A DNA stretch of 64,000 nucleotides, taken from NCBI GenBank assembly GCA_002633025.1, contig NMRB01000121.1:165219-229218 (forward strand), given 5' to 3'. The notes beneath the pieces are model-generated. The model was not told where the DNA came from. It ran no database searches and saw nothing but the letters and a program-made list of their open reading frames with translations. The position numbers and the translations under genes are program-made. Below, one piece after another: positions 1 to 12,029 of this stretch (position 1 is its first letter; every line of letters starts with the position of its first letter). The stretch comes from Notospermus geniculatus (taxonomy: Eukaryota; Nemertea; Pilidiophora; Heteronemertea; Lineidae).

Positions 1-746
1 AAATATCACAGTTTTTGTCATTTTGTGTCCTTCAACGCGACTTGTCCTTCAGTGCTTGCACGACTCCGTGTCGACGTACGATTAGGATGTCCCGTGCCCC
101 CACCGCGTGCCCACAAATAAGATTTTAGCGCACGTGGCGCATCCAGGATTAGCTAACTGACTTTAACGGCCATTGTGCCAAACAGACTATGGCTGTTAAT
201 TGCACCTAATCACGGCTAGACCAAAAGAAACATTGGCTTAGCAATTACTAGAATATGTGACGAGCGTTTTTAGCCAATGCTGTGGCGAGCCCATGTGGTT
301 AATTCAACCTGGTCACATTAATCTAAGGAAAACACCACCATTTCGCACTCGCCAGCCCACAGGGGCACATTAATGTTGGCAAATGAAATAAGGAAAGTGA
401 CAATTATGACGAATTCCCATGAAGATTGCCTTTTAGCCTAGAGATGTGGCGTGGTTTGAATCAAGGGTGACTCTGAAAGGTGCGTCCTTGCATTTGTTCC
501 CATCTTGAAAGTTAATGAAGGCTTATCACCTGAAATGTTTATTGACCAATGACTTTCTTGCTTCAAGGACGCGAAAAGTCGATTTCAGCGGAAATGGATA
601 TCCAAACCATTATGTATGTGGGGATAATGCTTACATTGCCCCTAACAATATTAGGTTCCATTAAACAATGGATGCGAGTGTGAAAGGAATGGTAGTCCTA
701 TGAAAGCAAGTCCAAATCAATCGGACTTAGATTCCAGGGGGACTTA
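1..746. other. no gene seen
   Basis: Non-repetitive, AT-leaning sequence. All six frames are broken often by stops and no splice-bounded frame, RNA gene or repeat was found. Confidence 0.5.
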
Positions 747-856
747 GGCCCGTATTCTAGAAGCCTGCTTAACTCTAAGGTCCACTTCTGCTTCTGCCCT
801 GCAAACAATAGCTAAAGGTAAACCTTAGAGTCAAGGAAGCTTCTAGAATACGGGCC
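747..856. repeat. fold-back element, family A
   Basis: The ends are near-perfect inverted repeats: GGCCCGTATTCTAGAAG on the left and its complement closing at 856, with the inner CTTAACTCTAAGG pairing with CCTTAGAGTCAAGG. The same ends occur at 3606 and 7383. The whole unit can fold into one hairpin, as expected for a non-autonomous miniature inverted-repeat element. No transposase is present. Confidence 0.85.
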
Positions 857-938
857 ATAAATTCTTGTCACACCTGTTTTAACGTTTTGGAAAAACTCTT
901 ATTGTACAGTGCTTTGAAAATTACATGTATTTCTAACA

Positions 939-1142
939 CTATAATTTAATTATAGTTTCTTTTAAAGTTTTTAGTATAATAAACCACAACTCAGTCCGCA
1001 GTGAGTTAAAATAATTCAATATGTCAAGAAGCTCATCTTCGGTGGCTGTCCTAAGCTCTATACACCTCATTACGAAATCAACTACCATCCTAATTTGATT
1101 GAACGTATCCGGATAATGCAAACTGAACCCCAGTGATATCAT
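939..1142 (-). CDS. possible small ORF, unknown
   Basis: A 67-codon minus-strand frame starts with ATG directly after an in-frame stop and ends in TAG. It reads as a mixed hydrophobic and acidic sequence with an amphipathic stretch (TEDELLDILNYFNSL) near the middle. There is no signal peptide, no recognisable domain and no poly(A) signal tied to it. Length is well within chance expectation, so this is listed only because the composition is protein-like. It may equally be noise. Confidence 0.15.
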   Translation of the reverse strand: MISLGFSLHYPDTFNQIRMVVDFVMRCIELRTATEDELLDILNYFNSLRTELWFIILKTLKETIIKL

Positions 1143-2106
1143 GTTTCAAAATCTTGGTTAGTGAGATTTATGGATTGAACTTGTGACTAATACCAAGAGA
1201 ACAAATCTGATGGCTTCTGGTTCCGGCGAGAGGTAGACTTGTGTTTTATTTAACTTCGAACTGATGGTATTTTGTATATCAAGTTTAAAGGTATAAGGTA
1301 CAGTAAGGTAAAAAGAAGACCACCCATACCTTCGTTTCTTTCGAGATTACGTATTTGTTGTTTCGCGGTGTTGGATCAGCTGTTTTAGAAGACTAGAAGA
1401 TCACAGACTGTGAAATGACTTAGCCATTCGTTCTCAACGTATGATTACCACTTTTCACCAACATTGGTTCTGAGTCATTGGGTTGTTTGCAAGTATGGTA
1501 ACATTTCAACGTGCGAAGGGTTTATAGCGAAATAAAAGAAAAAAGATTTTGAAAAAAATATTATAATGATTATTAAAGCCGCACTGTATTGAATTCGGAA
1601 TGTGCTTACGTCCTCCGACGTTAGTGTAGTGTAAAATGTACTATGCTCTATGTGGATACATTAGAGCTCTGCCTGCTGTTTTTTTCGATGCCGTCGTACT
1701 GAAAACTAAGCATTGATGTTTTTAACTACGTATCATGCAAGCATTTTGGGGACCTTCACGAGGCTATGAGACCTCTACCTGCAGTGTCCTAACACTTTGA
1801 AAATACCATAAAATTCAATACTGTGAGGTTTTAAATGAGAAAGTGTATCTCTGCTTCTACATTTTTTTCGCTTTATTGATTTTGAAGACAAGTGAAGCAA
1901 AGTTTTTAACTTTTTTGCATCCTCAGTCTGTTTCACCCTCTACATCAGTCACGACCAACAGAGTATATTCAGGAATAAAGGACAATGCTATGACATTTTC
2001 TCCTGTTTCATTTTATTGATTCTAATCCGCTTATTGCCTGATCATTATTTAACCTCTCTGGTTTATCGACCGACAGCTACAGTGATGTAGAACGAATGAA
2101 TGAAGT
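1143..2106. other. no gene seen
   Basis: AT-rich sequence with short A and T runs. No long frame, no repeat and no RNA gene recognised. Confidence 0.45.
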
Positions 2107-2263
2107 TCAAACATCATTCTCCAGCACTTGATATAATACGGGTTTGCCATTGAGTATGATGATAACTGAAACAATACCATGACTAATCCGAGGCTCCCAC
2201 TGGACTGGTGCAGAAGAGCTATTACCCTGATAATGAAAAGGTTCAGTGTCCCATGCGACTGGG
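2107..2263 (-). CDS. possible terminal exon, unknown
   Basis: On the minus strand a good acceptor (pyrimidine-rich run ending TACCATTTTCAG) precedes a frame of 51 codons that ends in TGA at 2107-2109. In that phase it reads PVAWDTEPFHYQG at the start and NGKPVLYQVLENDV at the end, with an alternation of hydrophobic residues (VSVIIIL) typical of beta strands. No domain family is recognised. A second minus frame (2049-2405, 118 codons) overlaps it, so the frame choice is uncertain. The stop lies about 130 bp from the 44-bp tandem repeat, which would be upstream on this strand, so no promoter can be assigned. Confidence 0.25.
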
Positions 2264-2389
2264 CTGAAAATGGTACAGATACATAGTACACTGTCACAAG
2301 AGTTGAGAAGTGGACAGCCACCGAGACGGGACGATTGAGGGGCAAACACCGTGCAGTGTCACCTGACTTGAATAGAAGTACAGGGTGAT

Positions 2390-2800
2390 GATATAGGGAA
2401 GTCACTGGTGTACCGAAACTCAGTATTTGAGATACAGGGAAGTCACTGGTGTACCGATAGAACTCAGTATTTGAGATACAGGGAAGTCACTGGTGTACCA
2501 ATAGAACTCAGTATTTGAGATATAGGGAAGTCAATGGTGTTCGATAGAACTCAGTATTTGAGATACAGGGAAGTCACTGGTGTTCCGATAGAACCCAGTA
2601 TTTGAGATATAGGGAAGTCACTGGTGTTCCGATAGAACTCAGTATTTGAGATATAGGGAAGTCGCCGGTGTTCCGATAGAACCCAGTATTTACAGATAGA
2701 ACGATATGATATACATGGAAATCACGGGTGTACCGACAGAACGATTTCAGATATACATGTATGGAAGTCACAGGTGTAGGCCTACCGATAGAACGATACA
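2390..2800. repeat. 44-bp tandem repeat, about 9 copies
   Basis: The unit begins GATACAGGGAAGTCACTGGT and continues with a GTACCGATAGAACTCAGTATT-like half. Unit starts are at 2390, 2431, 2475, 2519, 2562, 2606 and 2650, after which copies become degenerate to about 2800. The period of 44 is not a multiple of three, so the open frames crossing it are not a repeat protein. Copies in the middle are nearly identical, suggesting recent expansion. Confidence 0.95.
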
Positions 2801-3605
2801 AGACCACACAATATGCACCCTTGCATGACTTCAAAATGAGGGGACAAGAAAAAGACGTACAGATTGTGGAGAGATACGTGTACCTGTTACCAACAAAATG
2901 GCGCCATTTCACGTGCTACCTGGGACAATTTAGGCCGGTGGCCAGTGTTAACAGACGTCAATCATCTCTGAAATTTAGTAAACTATCGATGGAATTTGCC
3001 CTGTACTTTTGTGCATTTACATCCTGTGCACAAGGAAATGAAGTCAAGAATTCTTCTGCAGTGCAAAATTACCTGTATCCCACCATGGCAGCCATCATCG
3101 CCAATCCATTTCTCACCTATCATAACCAGAAATCTCTCATAAGTCAATAGATCATTGCACTCCGTCAATACTGCATGGCACGCGACCGCCGGGTTCAAAT
3201 ATCTTGTGTTTATTTGTTTATAATATGCACGTATATATCACCTGATAGCAAAGCCGTGTATATGCTTCGGAAGCACTTATTCCAGTCGAATATTAGGCTA
3301 GTGACACACTACAAGAACAATGGTAATATATCTGTCTCATTTCAATATGAGAGGTGCAACTATTAACACAATCATATAGATTATTGTGTTATTATTGCGT
3401 GAAAATATTGTCATTTGCGTTATATAATACATTAGTGCTGCTGGAATAATGGACATGAAGATGTTACTAGCGTTTTATTATCTGTAAAGTGGTGATATAA
3501 ACGTGACGTCGTACTTTTGCATGTCGACATGCAGGATTCACAGCCTTACAGCGGCACTTTCAGAACTAGTGCTGACTAAAATTGTAAGAAAATACATGTA
3601 CCGGT
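2801..3605. other. overlapping weak frames, no gene supported
   Basis: A 140-codon plus frame (2728-3150) runs out of the tandem repeat, and a 71-codon minus frame (2983-3198) overlaps it. They cannot both be coding and neither has a signal peptide, splice support or known motif. I see no other feature. Confidence 0.4.
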
Positions 3606-3722
3606 ACCGTATTTTAGAATGCTCCTCAACGTAAAGGAGTTCCTCAAGGCTATTGTTCTCCTGTTGAGAAGAATAGCCTTAAGGAACTCCTTTACGTTGA
3701 GGAGCATTCTAAAATACGGGCC
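3606..3722. repeat. fold-back element, family A
   Basis: Left arm CCGTATTTTAGAATGCTCCT pairs with a right arm that ends TTCTAAAATACGGGCC at 3722; the arms are almost perfect for about 50 bp around a short loop. The outer ends match family A (CCGTATTcTAGAA) but the body differs from the copies at 747 and 7383. Confidence 0.85.
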
Positions 3723-5006
3723 AAAGTGTCTTACCGATGTTATCAAATACATGTATAGGCGGAAATGATTGTTGAGTCTTTATGGTTTGATTATTTACGA
3801 TATTGACAACTCACTCTTGCTAAAATGAAACGATGTTTTCAGGACATGAAATGAGAATTTTACGACAATCGGATGTCGTAAAACGAACGACACGAATGTG
3901 GGCCACAGTGAAGCCAAAGTGGGTCATATTGTGAGGGCATACATGTAAAATGTAGTTCTTTGGCAATCAATACCATGTTCTCGCATCCAATCTTGTTGTT
4001 ACATGACCCATACTTTCATTTTTTCATTGCCTGTTTTAGAAAGCCAGTGGCTGTTTATTAAGTATGTCTGTGCTTACATGTAGGTTTATATCTACCCATC
4101 CGGTAACTAGAGATAGGTAGCAGTCCACCCGGCTAAGCTCAGGAATTCATGTTTCTTATAATACGTTGCAGGCTCCGGGGTGAAGTCATAGGTAAAGACC
4201 AATAGGAACACACTCACCTGATTCAAATTACTTGAAATAAACATCACTTTATTTTTTACATTTAGAAAAGGTGAAACTACATTTGGAGATCATGAAGTGA
4301 AAAAAGTGTATGACGAATGCCAGGGCATTATGACTAACAACTGTCACTTAAATCATTGAAATCTGATATTCGAACCTAAGTTCACATCATACCCAGATTA
4401 TTTTTTTGTATCCAGAAATAAGAAGAACAGGAATGCTGTGAGTATGAACAGAATCATGAAAAATGCGTGTTGATTTACACCCAACGAAACTTTGGAATCC
4501 TGCTCTGGGCAGTTTAGCAAAGTAGATTATTTACACATGCGGATTACAGTCAAATTTCACTCCAGTTTTTTTACTAACTTGAGATTTTCCCCGGATTCGT
4601 TTTGAATTAAAACTGCACAAAAACCATACTTCTCACTAGGAATTTGTTAATTCATTTACCTTTTGGATTCACGCGTGTTTTCATGTCCTCATCTGCTATG
4701 TTCCTGCATTGCCAGGAGGGAAATACTCGCTTTGCTTGCATTAATCTCATCCGTCACTTTCGAGGAGAAAGGATGATCAAATCAAAGAGAGTTTCACTAA
4801 AATCAAAAATCTTCGAGCTCGAATCTTTAAGTCTCATAATCCTCGCTTTAGATGGCAACGTAATCACTAATTGAAAACTCTCATTGACAGATAATTAATT
4901 AAGCGGGTTTCCAGGGACTGTCCTTTCGCAGATTAGATTTTTCAACTTTTCTTTTCACAGATTTGGTGATATTTTCTTATTGAGTGTGTCCCAGAAAGAT
5001 CATGCA
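3723..5006. other. no gene seen
   Basis: A 76-codon plus frame at 4644-4874 lacks any supporting signal. A donor-like AG/GTGAGT on the minus strand near 4212 has no convincing partner acceptor. Otherwise featureless. Confidence 0.4.
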
Positions 5007-5188
5007 GGGCCCATATTCATAAAACTACTTAAGTCTAAGTGTGACACTTATCCTTTGTTCAACACAAGTGACACTTATCCTTTGTTCAACACAAATGACA
5101 AGTATCACACTTTGACTTTAGCAATGTGTTGAACAAAGGATAAGTGTCACACTAGACTTACATGTATGTAGTTTTATGAATATGGGCC
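5007..5188. repeat. fold-back element, family B, internal duplication
   Basis: The ends are GGGCCCATATTCATAAAACT and its complement. The left arm contains two consecutive copies of GTGACACTTATCCTTTG, so this copy is about 70 bp longer than others. The right arm carries a TACATGTATG insertion relative to the consensus. Confidence 0.9.
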
Positions 5189-5189
5189 T

Positions 5190-5298
5190 GGGGCCATATT
5201 CAAAAAACTACTTAAGTCAGAGTGTGATACTTATCTTTTGTGTTGAACAAAGGATAAGTGTCACATTTAGACTTAAGTAGTTTTATGAATATGGGCCC
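5190..5298. repeat. fold-back element, family B
   Basis: A second family B hairpin begins one to two bases after the previous one. It runs from GGGGCCATATTCA to ATGAATATGGGCCC, with internal AAGTCAGAGTGTGATAC pairing with the opposite arm. It forms a head-to-tail pair with the preceding unit. Confidence 0.9.
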
Positions 5299-7147
5299 TG
5301 GTTTCTGTTTCGCTGGACATTCTGAGAGGAAGGTAATAGCTTTTACCTGAAGAGCAGTGATGATTCATGTTAACCTTCCGAGGGCCAAATACTGACCGTT
5401 TAATTCCATCCATTCTTCCATTTCTGGGACACACTGTATAGTATTGTTACAGTATAACTTTCTGCTTACGCTCTCTTGAGATCAGTTAGGTGGCTGCTTT
5501 GCCGACCACAAGTTTTTCAGATACACTGACGATATAGCCTACTCACATAGATGTAATGGGATTGGTGGAACGGCAGAAAGAAACGGCGCCTATCTTCCTC
5601 GGCTCTGTGGAACAATATACGGTGGTTCAAAGAAAAACTAAGAAGACCGGGCCTTTCAATTTTTTTCATTCACGTTATACTACATGTATATAACGTTCTC
5701 CGGTTTTGCCTATCAGTCTCAGAGTCCCCAGTTACTAAATGCTTACTATGAAACGTGTTTCAGCCCAGAGGCAGTCACTGACAAAGAAATCCAGGCATGG
5801 CTTCGTGGAGAATTTTACTTGTACTGCTGATTCAGGGGAAACTCCAAATCATGCATCTGCCTCAGCATCCGTTTATACTACATGTAATTAAATACAGCAA
5901 TATCTAAATGACACCGAATGAATAAGTTAGTCTTATTTTAATCCGTTGTGCCTCTGGGCGACAGCACAATCATCGATTCGTTTCTTTGCGGGTGAGACGA
6001 ACCGCCATCATCGCTCTATTATAACTTGTCAACTGTGTCAAAACACTCTCCCAGACAACGTCACATTGCAATGACACAACGACATGCCGATCATGCATAT
6101 TGCATTTCAATTATGTCGGATGTCTTAATTTTTTAGAAGACATAAAAGACTGCGACTGCTGAGTCATTTTTGGAATACGTTTTAAAACAGGCAGACAAAC
6201 GCAAATACAGTTACATTTTTTTTTGCTAATGATGTTCTGTTCCATGTTGAGTGCATATGATCTGTATCAAAGCCTTGGAGCCTATTAACCTTTTCTCTGA
6301 GGAAGGAAATCTAAGATGCCCGAAGTCCTTTCAACAAAGATGATATATTCATACGGAGAGTCAAAAAAATAGATAAGAGAGAGAGTCTATTGTCTATTTT
6401 TGGTAGCGTGAACATTGTGGTGAAAAGCATTGAATGTCTGGTACAGTTGGTGCATTTGAATCTTTTGGGGTGTTGAATTCGCGTTTATTCTACAAACTGC
6501 TTTACTGTAAATACAACCTTCACATTTGACATCTTGCAAAATGTAACCAAAGTGCATTATTCAAATCTTGTTACTGTTGTATCAAGCTAACCATATTCAA
6601 AACATTTCTGACACATTGTGACACAAGTTCCATTGAGTCATACACATGTAAGTTACTGATGAAAACGTCTTAATTTGGTAAATTCTTGATGTAAAAACCT
6701 CGCATTTTTCAATAGTATCCATAATCTGTTGTCGCCACAGTCCTGTCAGTCACTAAAAACGTCCCTCCTGAGTGACAGCCGACGGCTCGTAAACACCTGA
6801 CGATGAGCACACAGATACAAGGCCGATATCATTAAACTGGACAAGTTGACGGGTGAACCACGAACAACTGCTGAGAGGTGAAGAATGGTGATAGACCCCT
6901 TGCGGGGAGGATGAACAAAGGTTTCGTTCGCATTAGGCTGGGTTGAGGAGGAACAGCTCGAAACCCCTGTCGTGTGGACACAATTCGGATGACTTTTCAG
7001 GACAATGTAGTTTCACAACAAGTACATGCTCCGAGAAAGGCAACGAAAATGAGAACGACTTCCAACCGTGTTGCCATACTCAAAACACGCCTGAGAAAAG
7101 AAGTCAGCTCGTGGACGCGAAGCACAGACACCATGGTCAGACCAAGG
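5299..7147. other. no gene seen
   Basis: Frames at 6943-7194 (83 and 69 codons) overlap each other and lack support. TACATGTATATA-like words occur near 5683. No repeat or RNA gene recognised. Confidence 0.45.
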
Positions 7148-7279
7148 CTAAGGGCCGTATGCTTGGGTCGGACTTTAGCCTAAAGCACAACTGAAGTTGG
7201 ACTTTCGCTTTTTGATTGAATCGAGAAAAGTCAGACTTTAGTTAGTGGCTGAAGTCCGACCCAAGCATACGGCCTTTAG
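7148..7279. repeat. fold-back element
   Basis: The arms CTAAGGGCCGTATGCTTGGG and its complement (ending CGGCCTTTAG) pair with one or two mismatches over about 33 bp, enclosing a 60-bp centre. The outer GGCCGTAT resembles the end of family A, but the body is unique in this window. Confidence 0.85.
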
Positions 7280-7382
7280 TCCGATCCCAAGGCGTGTCAT
7301 GTTGATATATTCATGCGACTCCAACCGGTAAGCAACCGGTACCAATACGTAACGTGAAGTTGTCCACAGTAAGCAAGATTAG

Positions 7383-7498
7383 GGCCCGTATTCTAGAACG
7401 TTCCTTAACGTTAAGGTCGACCTTAAGTCTATTGTAAAACCATCGAGAACAATAGATTTAAGGTGGACCTTAATGTTAAGGAACGTTCTAGAATACGG
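7383..7498. repeat. fold-back element, family A
   Basis: Left arm GGCCCGTATTCTAGAACG pairs with CGTTCTAGAATACGG at the right edge, and the inner CTTAACGTTAAGG and CCTTAATGTTAAGG also pair. The right terminal GCC of the family is lost. Confidence 0.85.
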
Positions 7499-8382
7499 CA
7501 CTAGAGCTTGTATGGGGATTAACAAATCTGGCCTGAATTCTGCAAGCCATTGGTCGAGATTGCACAATGGTCTTCTCCATTGTTTTATTACGCTTGGCTT
7601 ACATGTAAGCGTGAACATTGCTGACCGCTTCCTTTGGTGTAAAAGAATGATATTTTCTTGATACTATTGTCCATACCTCACACATTCATTAGCCATTGTT
7701 GGTATTCGGTGAAGAGAAAGCTTTCAATCACATTTACGTATCCAAGTCAGCCCAACTAAACTTTGCCAATGATATGAGCCTTCAACTCGGCAATGAACAT
7801 CGACGTAGAGGAATGCAGAGAAGGCGAGACGAACCTACACTGTACCAGGAGGCAGAATTGTTTACCACTAGCTTCCAAGTCGAGAGTGGTTCCCCTGCGA
7901 TTATCGAACCTTATCTCCGCTAACGATGTTCTAATAGACAATACGATACTAGTCGGATCGCAGGTAAAGAGAATCTCCCCGATGCCTTTTCACTGTTCAT
8001 TGACTTTCCAACAGACAGCCAAGTCGAAGCACTTTCCATTTGGGTTTACTTTGTTCTCTGCAGGCAGCTTTCTGAATTCTTTATGGTCGACATTTTATGT
8101 CAAGCACTAAAGGCTTTGTAAGCTGGGTAAGTTTTGCGAGTACATGTAAAAGATGTTCAAACTGCACCCCTCGGGGCCTAGATGTGAATGTAGGGTTACT
8201 TTCGACCTGACGGCAAAAAGCTTGGGTGGGTCGTCAGTGTTTTACGGGATAGGCTAACAGCAAAGGCGATGCTGCCGAAAAAGCCAACCAAATGCCCGTG
8301 ATCGTACAGGGTACATCATCTTCGCTGCCACGATGAAGCTACTGCCCCAGGAGCTCAAGTCAAATTTTATTTTCTTCTGCAG
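7499..8382. other. weak overlapping frames
   Basis: Plus frames 7696-7923 and 7793-8110 (105 codons) overlap each other and a minus frame at 7756-7941. None has a signal or motif. The last 20 bases before 8383 form a splice acceptor (see the next entry). Confidence 0.35.
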
Positions 8383-8484
8383 GTACAGAACCAATGTGCA
8401 GACAGCTGTTTCACATGCCTCTTCAGAATCAAGCAGTCAAAAATGAAGGCAAGGGTTCGAATAGAAGCCTGCAAAACCTGTTAA
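8383..8484 (+). CDS. possible cysteine-rich terminal exon
   Basis: A strong acceptor (AAATTTTATTTTCTTCTGCAG ending at 8382) opens a 33-residue frame that ends TAA at 8482-8484. It reads QNQCADSCFTCLFRIKQ early and EACKTC at the end. Cysteines are spaced C-x3-C-x2-C, then 17 residues, then C-x2-C. The C-x3-C-x2-C start matches the spacing at the N-terminus of vertebrate opioid-peptide precursors, and also many unrelated small secreted proteins, so the match is only suggestive. Codon choice is ordinary. A second phase is open too but lacks the cysteine pattern. An upstream exon with a signal peptide was not found. Confidence 0.3.
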   Translation, partial: VQNQCADSCFTCLFRIKQSKMKARVRIEACKTC

Positions 8485-9820
8485 AGAATTTGACGTTATG
8501 GTAGTTTATAGTAGCGGAATCTTGCGAAGGAGATACATCATATCAGAGTAGTAAAACTCGATGACAGCCCCAGAGATAAGTGTTTACCATTCTACGGAGT
8601 CTTGTGTACACATTGTAGGTGGTTCTCATGAAGCCGGGAGATAACCTACGATCCTCATTGCCAGGGGCGAGATAAAGCAAGCATTAAAAAAGATGGTTTA
8701 TATCTTCAGGCACTCTGTTAGCATACATAGTTTGGCTTCCAACAAACCATGTCATGTGGAGACTTCCACTGCTGCCTGCTCTGCGTTGCCATGAGACGTG
8801 AAAAAAAATGTATCGACTAGGAATCTGACAAGCCCCTGGAGAAACGAAGGATCAACATGTTTTGTAATTGAAATCCTGATTGAAGGCACACAAAAAATGG
8901 AATGAATCATTCGTAGGTCAATGTTACTTCATCTCTGAAATATGATCATATTGGACTTCAGTAACTACATTTCACTCCGACAGCCGATATGGGATTGCCA
9001 TTCATGTGTTGCTGTCACAGCCTATAGAGTAACCAATACCATCAGCTGCTCCGGCTCACATGCTTCCGAGAGGAGACCTCTAATTAAAGAAGACCAGGCA
9101 ATGATTGCACTTGAAATTGATTGGAATGATTTTTGATAATCGTTGCGTTGAATCGACAATTTCCAGTTTGCAGTGATGTTTGTGTTCAATTTAGTCTGGC
9201 TCGGGGGCTGGGAACACCCACTTGTTACACCTGATGATTTCCCGAAGGTTACGTATCAATATAGCTGCTGGATGAAATGGAAAATAAACCACAAATAACT
9301 CGATGGTATTGAATACTGTTTACCACTTCAAACGTGGCAGGTGGTTGGTGTGGTACGTATTCATCAAGTAGTGATACATAAAAATAAGGTTTCAGCTAGT
9401 GCGGAGAATGGGGAAAATTCCATGGCCTTCTCAAAAAGAAATATGTGGGGATACATGTACATGTACTTCCGCAAATTTTGGAAAAAATAGGCTACCTTTT
9501 TTTAAGAAAAAAATTGTTTTCTTCTGTTTTTTAAAATTCTCAAACGACTTCTAGGAGGATCACCCTATCATAACAATCGTGTACAGAGAAGTGCTCCAAA
9601 AATGCTTCGTTCAGTCAGAGTTTTCGAATTTCAATGTTCTGCAAGCTCGTGCGGTAGCTAAAAATCACCACCAGATGCATGGACGTTATCTCAGGGATTT
9701 GAGAGAAAAATTCTGGGGGAACCCTGAAAAGGTACCTCCTTTACGATGGAGAACCCTGTAGGAAATCACCGACCCTCCATTGTCAATTACTCCGTGTTCG
9801 ACATCGGTGAAAAACGCTGC
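8485..9820. other. no gene supported
   Basis: Frames at 8942-9136 (64 codons) and 9579-9761 (60 codons) are within chance. T- and A-rich runs occur around 9500. No repeat seen. Confidence 0.4.
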
Positions 9821-9919
9821 ATGATTTTGCTGCTCATTTTATTGAACAACGTATCGATTGCGGCTTGCGGGAAAAGAAAAACAGACGCCTTGGGTAATCA
9901 ATTAAAATGTTTTGAATAA
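9821..9919 (+). CDS. possible secreted micropeptide
   Basis: A 32-residue frame begins MILLLILLNNVSIAACGKRK, which has the hydrophobic core and small residues before a cysteine expected of a signal peptide. A GKR amidation and dibasic-like motif follows at once. The stop codon is inside an AATAAA (9915-9920), so message end and frame end would nearly coincide, which is unusual. It could also be a first exon whose donor lies near GGTAATC at about 9894. Upstream sequence shows no TATA. Length is trivial, so this rests on the signal-like start only. Confidence 0.22.
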   Translation: MILLLILLNNVSIAACGKRKTDALGNQLKCFE

Positions 9920-10230
9920 AGTGTACTTCATTCCCATAATTTTGCCTTGCCAATGGCTAAGTTTGCCATTGAGGTGTGTTCAACACGTCGACGAGATGTT
10001 CGGTGATAGTAAAACATGTCTCCAGGTAAAGATCGGAGATTCTACCGGTTGAGTTCCGGTGTTCGTGCACATGTTGATAGCGATGGAAATACAAGTACAT
10101 GTTTTTTTACGTGGGGTAGTCTTTCAACTACGGCCGGCCGAGTACTACACCTAACACACGAGTCCCTTCCATTGCAGTATAGGCTCATGTTTGCAAATGG
10201 TGATTCTGGCCGACTGAAGAATAAATTTAG
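9920..10230. other. no gene supported
   Basis: The plus frame 10016-10276 (86 codons) runs into the fold-back element that follows and is best explained as chance. Confidence 0.4.
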
Positions 10231-10482
10231 AAAAAGGAAGTCAATAAAAGTGAAAATAAGAAGTGGGAAATTTTGACTTTTTTGGCGAATTTTTCAATTT
10301 GGGATAGAACGTTTTCCTATTTTGAGAAATTTTCATAAAATGACATGATATGTTGTCTGATTTTTCGGGCGATATTTCTCAAAATGGGAAAAAATTTCAG
10401 CCCAATTTGAGAAATTGAAAAATTTGCACAAAAGTGCAAAATTGCCCACTTCTCATTGTCCACTTTTATTTCTTACTCCCTT
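10231..10482. repeat. fold-back element, A/T rich
   Basis: Left half AATAAAAGTGAAAATAAGAA and GAAGTGGGAAATTTTG pair with right-half CCCACTTCTCATTGTCC and CACTTTTATTTC. Inner parts CCTATTTTGAGAAAT and ATTTCTCAAAATGGG also pair. Arms are about 100 bp and imperfect, so the copy looks old. Confidence 0.75.
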
Positions 10483-12029
10483 GAAAGTACATGTAACTGC
10501 AAGGAGAAACTGTAGCCGTGTGTGCATACAACATGTACATGCAGCCAGTACAGTTTGCTGACCTATAATTTAGCCTGTAATCCGATAATCCAGGGAAGCT
10601 TTATATTCACTCCACAGCCTCAATTCAACCAGTCTCAGCTTTCATCAAGAACCATGTCCATCCGATGCAAGCGGTAATAATAGTCATTTAACATAAGAAC
10701 TACGATATCGGAAAATCTGCAATTTCCTTCACGGTCACAAGGTTTGAAATCGTTTTGTCAACGAATTAAAATTGGTGAACGAGTAAATCGCTGGTTGCTA
10801 TTGTGAAAACCAAAATGAGCAAAAGAAGCACAATGAACGTCATAATCTGGTGTGACCAAACATCAATGCTCAAAAGGAAAAGGAACTTCCTCTGAAAGAA
10901 AACGACACTCCCAAAGCCTGCCCCCTTCTCATTTTGCCCTCACGACTGCGACGGTTCAAGGCCAGGACATGAGGGAGCCTTATCTAGTCAGCTAATGACC
11001 GCCCGACTGCGGATCGTATTGACTTGACCATAAAGGCAATAATGGTTGTGTAAATATTTTGTGAAAATTCATGAGTGGTTTAGCATTTAGACTGTACTCT
11101 TGGCGCTCGGATGGTTCGCGTGCATATCAAGAACACAATGGGACAAACCGTTGGCAAATACGAGGAAACCATGGCGAACCCACGCCTGGGAATCGTCGTG
11201 TCTGCTGTCTAAGAACTCTCCTTCTTGCACTTGAACGTTTGTTCGATGTAAATTTAACTTGTAAGGCGCCTGTTTGTGGTTCGATTCTCGGTCAAGTCCA
11301 CTTCTTTGGCGACAGACAGGGCTATTTTTTGACAGCTTTCATCTCTTGGATTCTGACTTCCTCGCCAAACATAGAAAACATGGCAAACCCTTTGTAAAAC
11401 TCTCAATAAATATTTGTTGTACCGTATATGTAGGTCAAATTCTCGTCTTTGCATCAAGGAATTCTGATGCCAACTACAGTAAATACATGTATTTATCTGT
11501 ACATGTAGAAGCTCATGCCAACGAACAGGCAAGGAGAACGCTCTTCAAATGCCTACTCTCAACGGTTCGATCGATCTGACGTATCTGCAAAATGGTATGG
11601 TCCCTTTAAGTTTCATTGAGAAAGTCCCGTAGCTATCAGACATGCACATTCTCAAGATATTATCACCGACGCTCATTTGTCACCGAAACGAGCCCTTGTA
11701 CACTTCGCATCACCGAGGACAGGATTCTATAGCATGCGCTATCCCGGACTGTTTACTCGTCTTAATGAACCTACAGGCAAAGGAGCTACTTCAATTTGAT
11801 TTTCTCAGATAAAGTACTCATTACCAAGACAAAGTGAGATGGTCTCTGCGGGGTTGGTGGAAACCAATTTGTTATACATCGAGCATTCACGAATTTGACG
11901 TGAATGTGTGAGATTATGTGCTCAATGCACGACAGTGTTGTGTATTTTTACCCAAATACACTACTGAAGAGACGCAGTGCGGGCTATAAAGCGGTGGCTT
12001 CAGCCAACTTTGCTGACACGGCGGAAACT
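10483..12029. other. no gene supported
   Basis: Plus frame 11071-11397 (108 codons), plus frame 11274-11579 and minus frame 11254-11532 overlap in the same 400 bp and exclude one another. A TATA-like CTATAAAG occurs at 11984, 46 bp before the fold-back element; no frame of note follows it. Confidence 0.4.

Noticed and set aside
2574-2912. Minus frame with repeated peptide over the 44-bp array
   Set aside because: The period is not a multiple of three, so the frame is not maintained across units.
11254-11300. GGTTCGATTC resembling a tRNA B box
   Set aside because: No matching A box, anticodon arm or acceptor stem at the right distance; similar words elsewhere also fail. No tRNA or rRNA gene was found.
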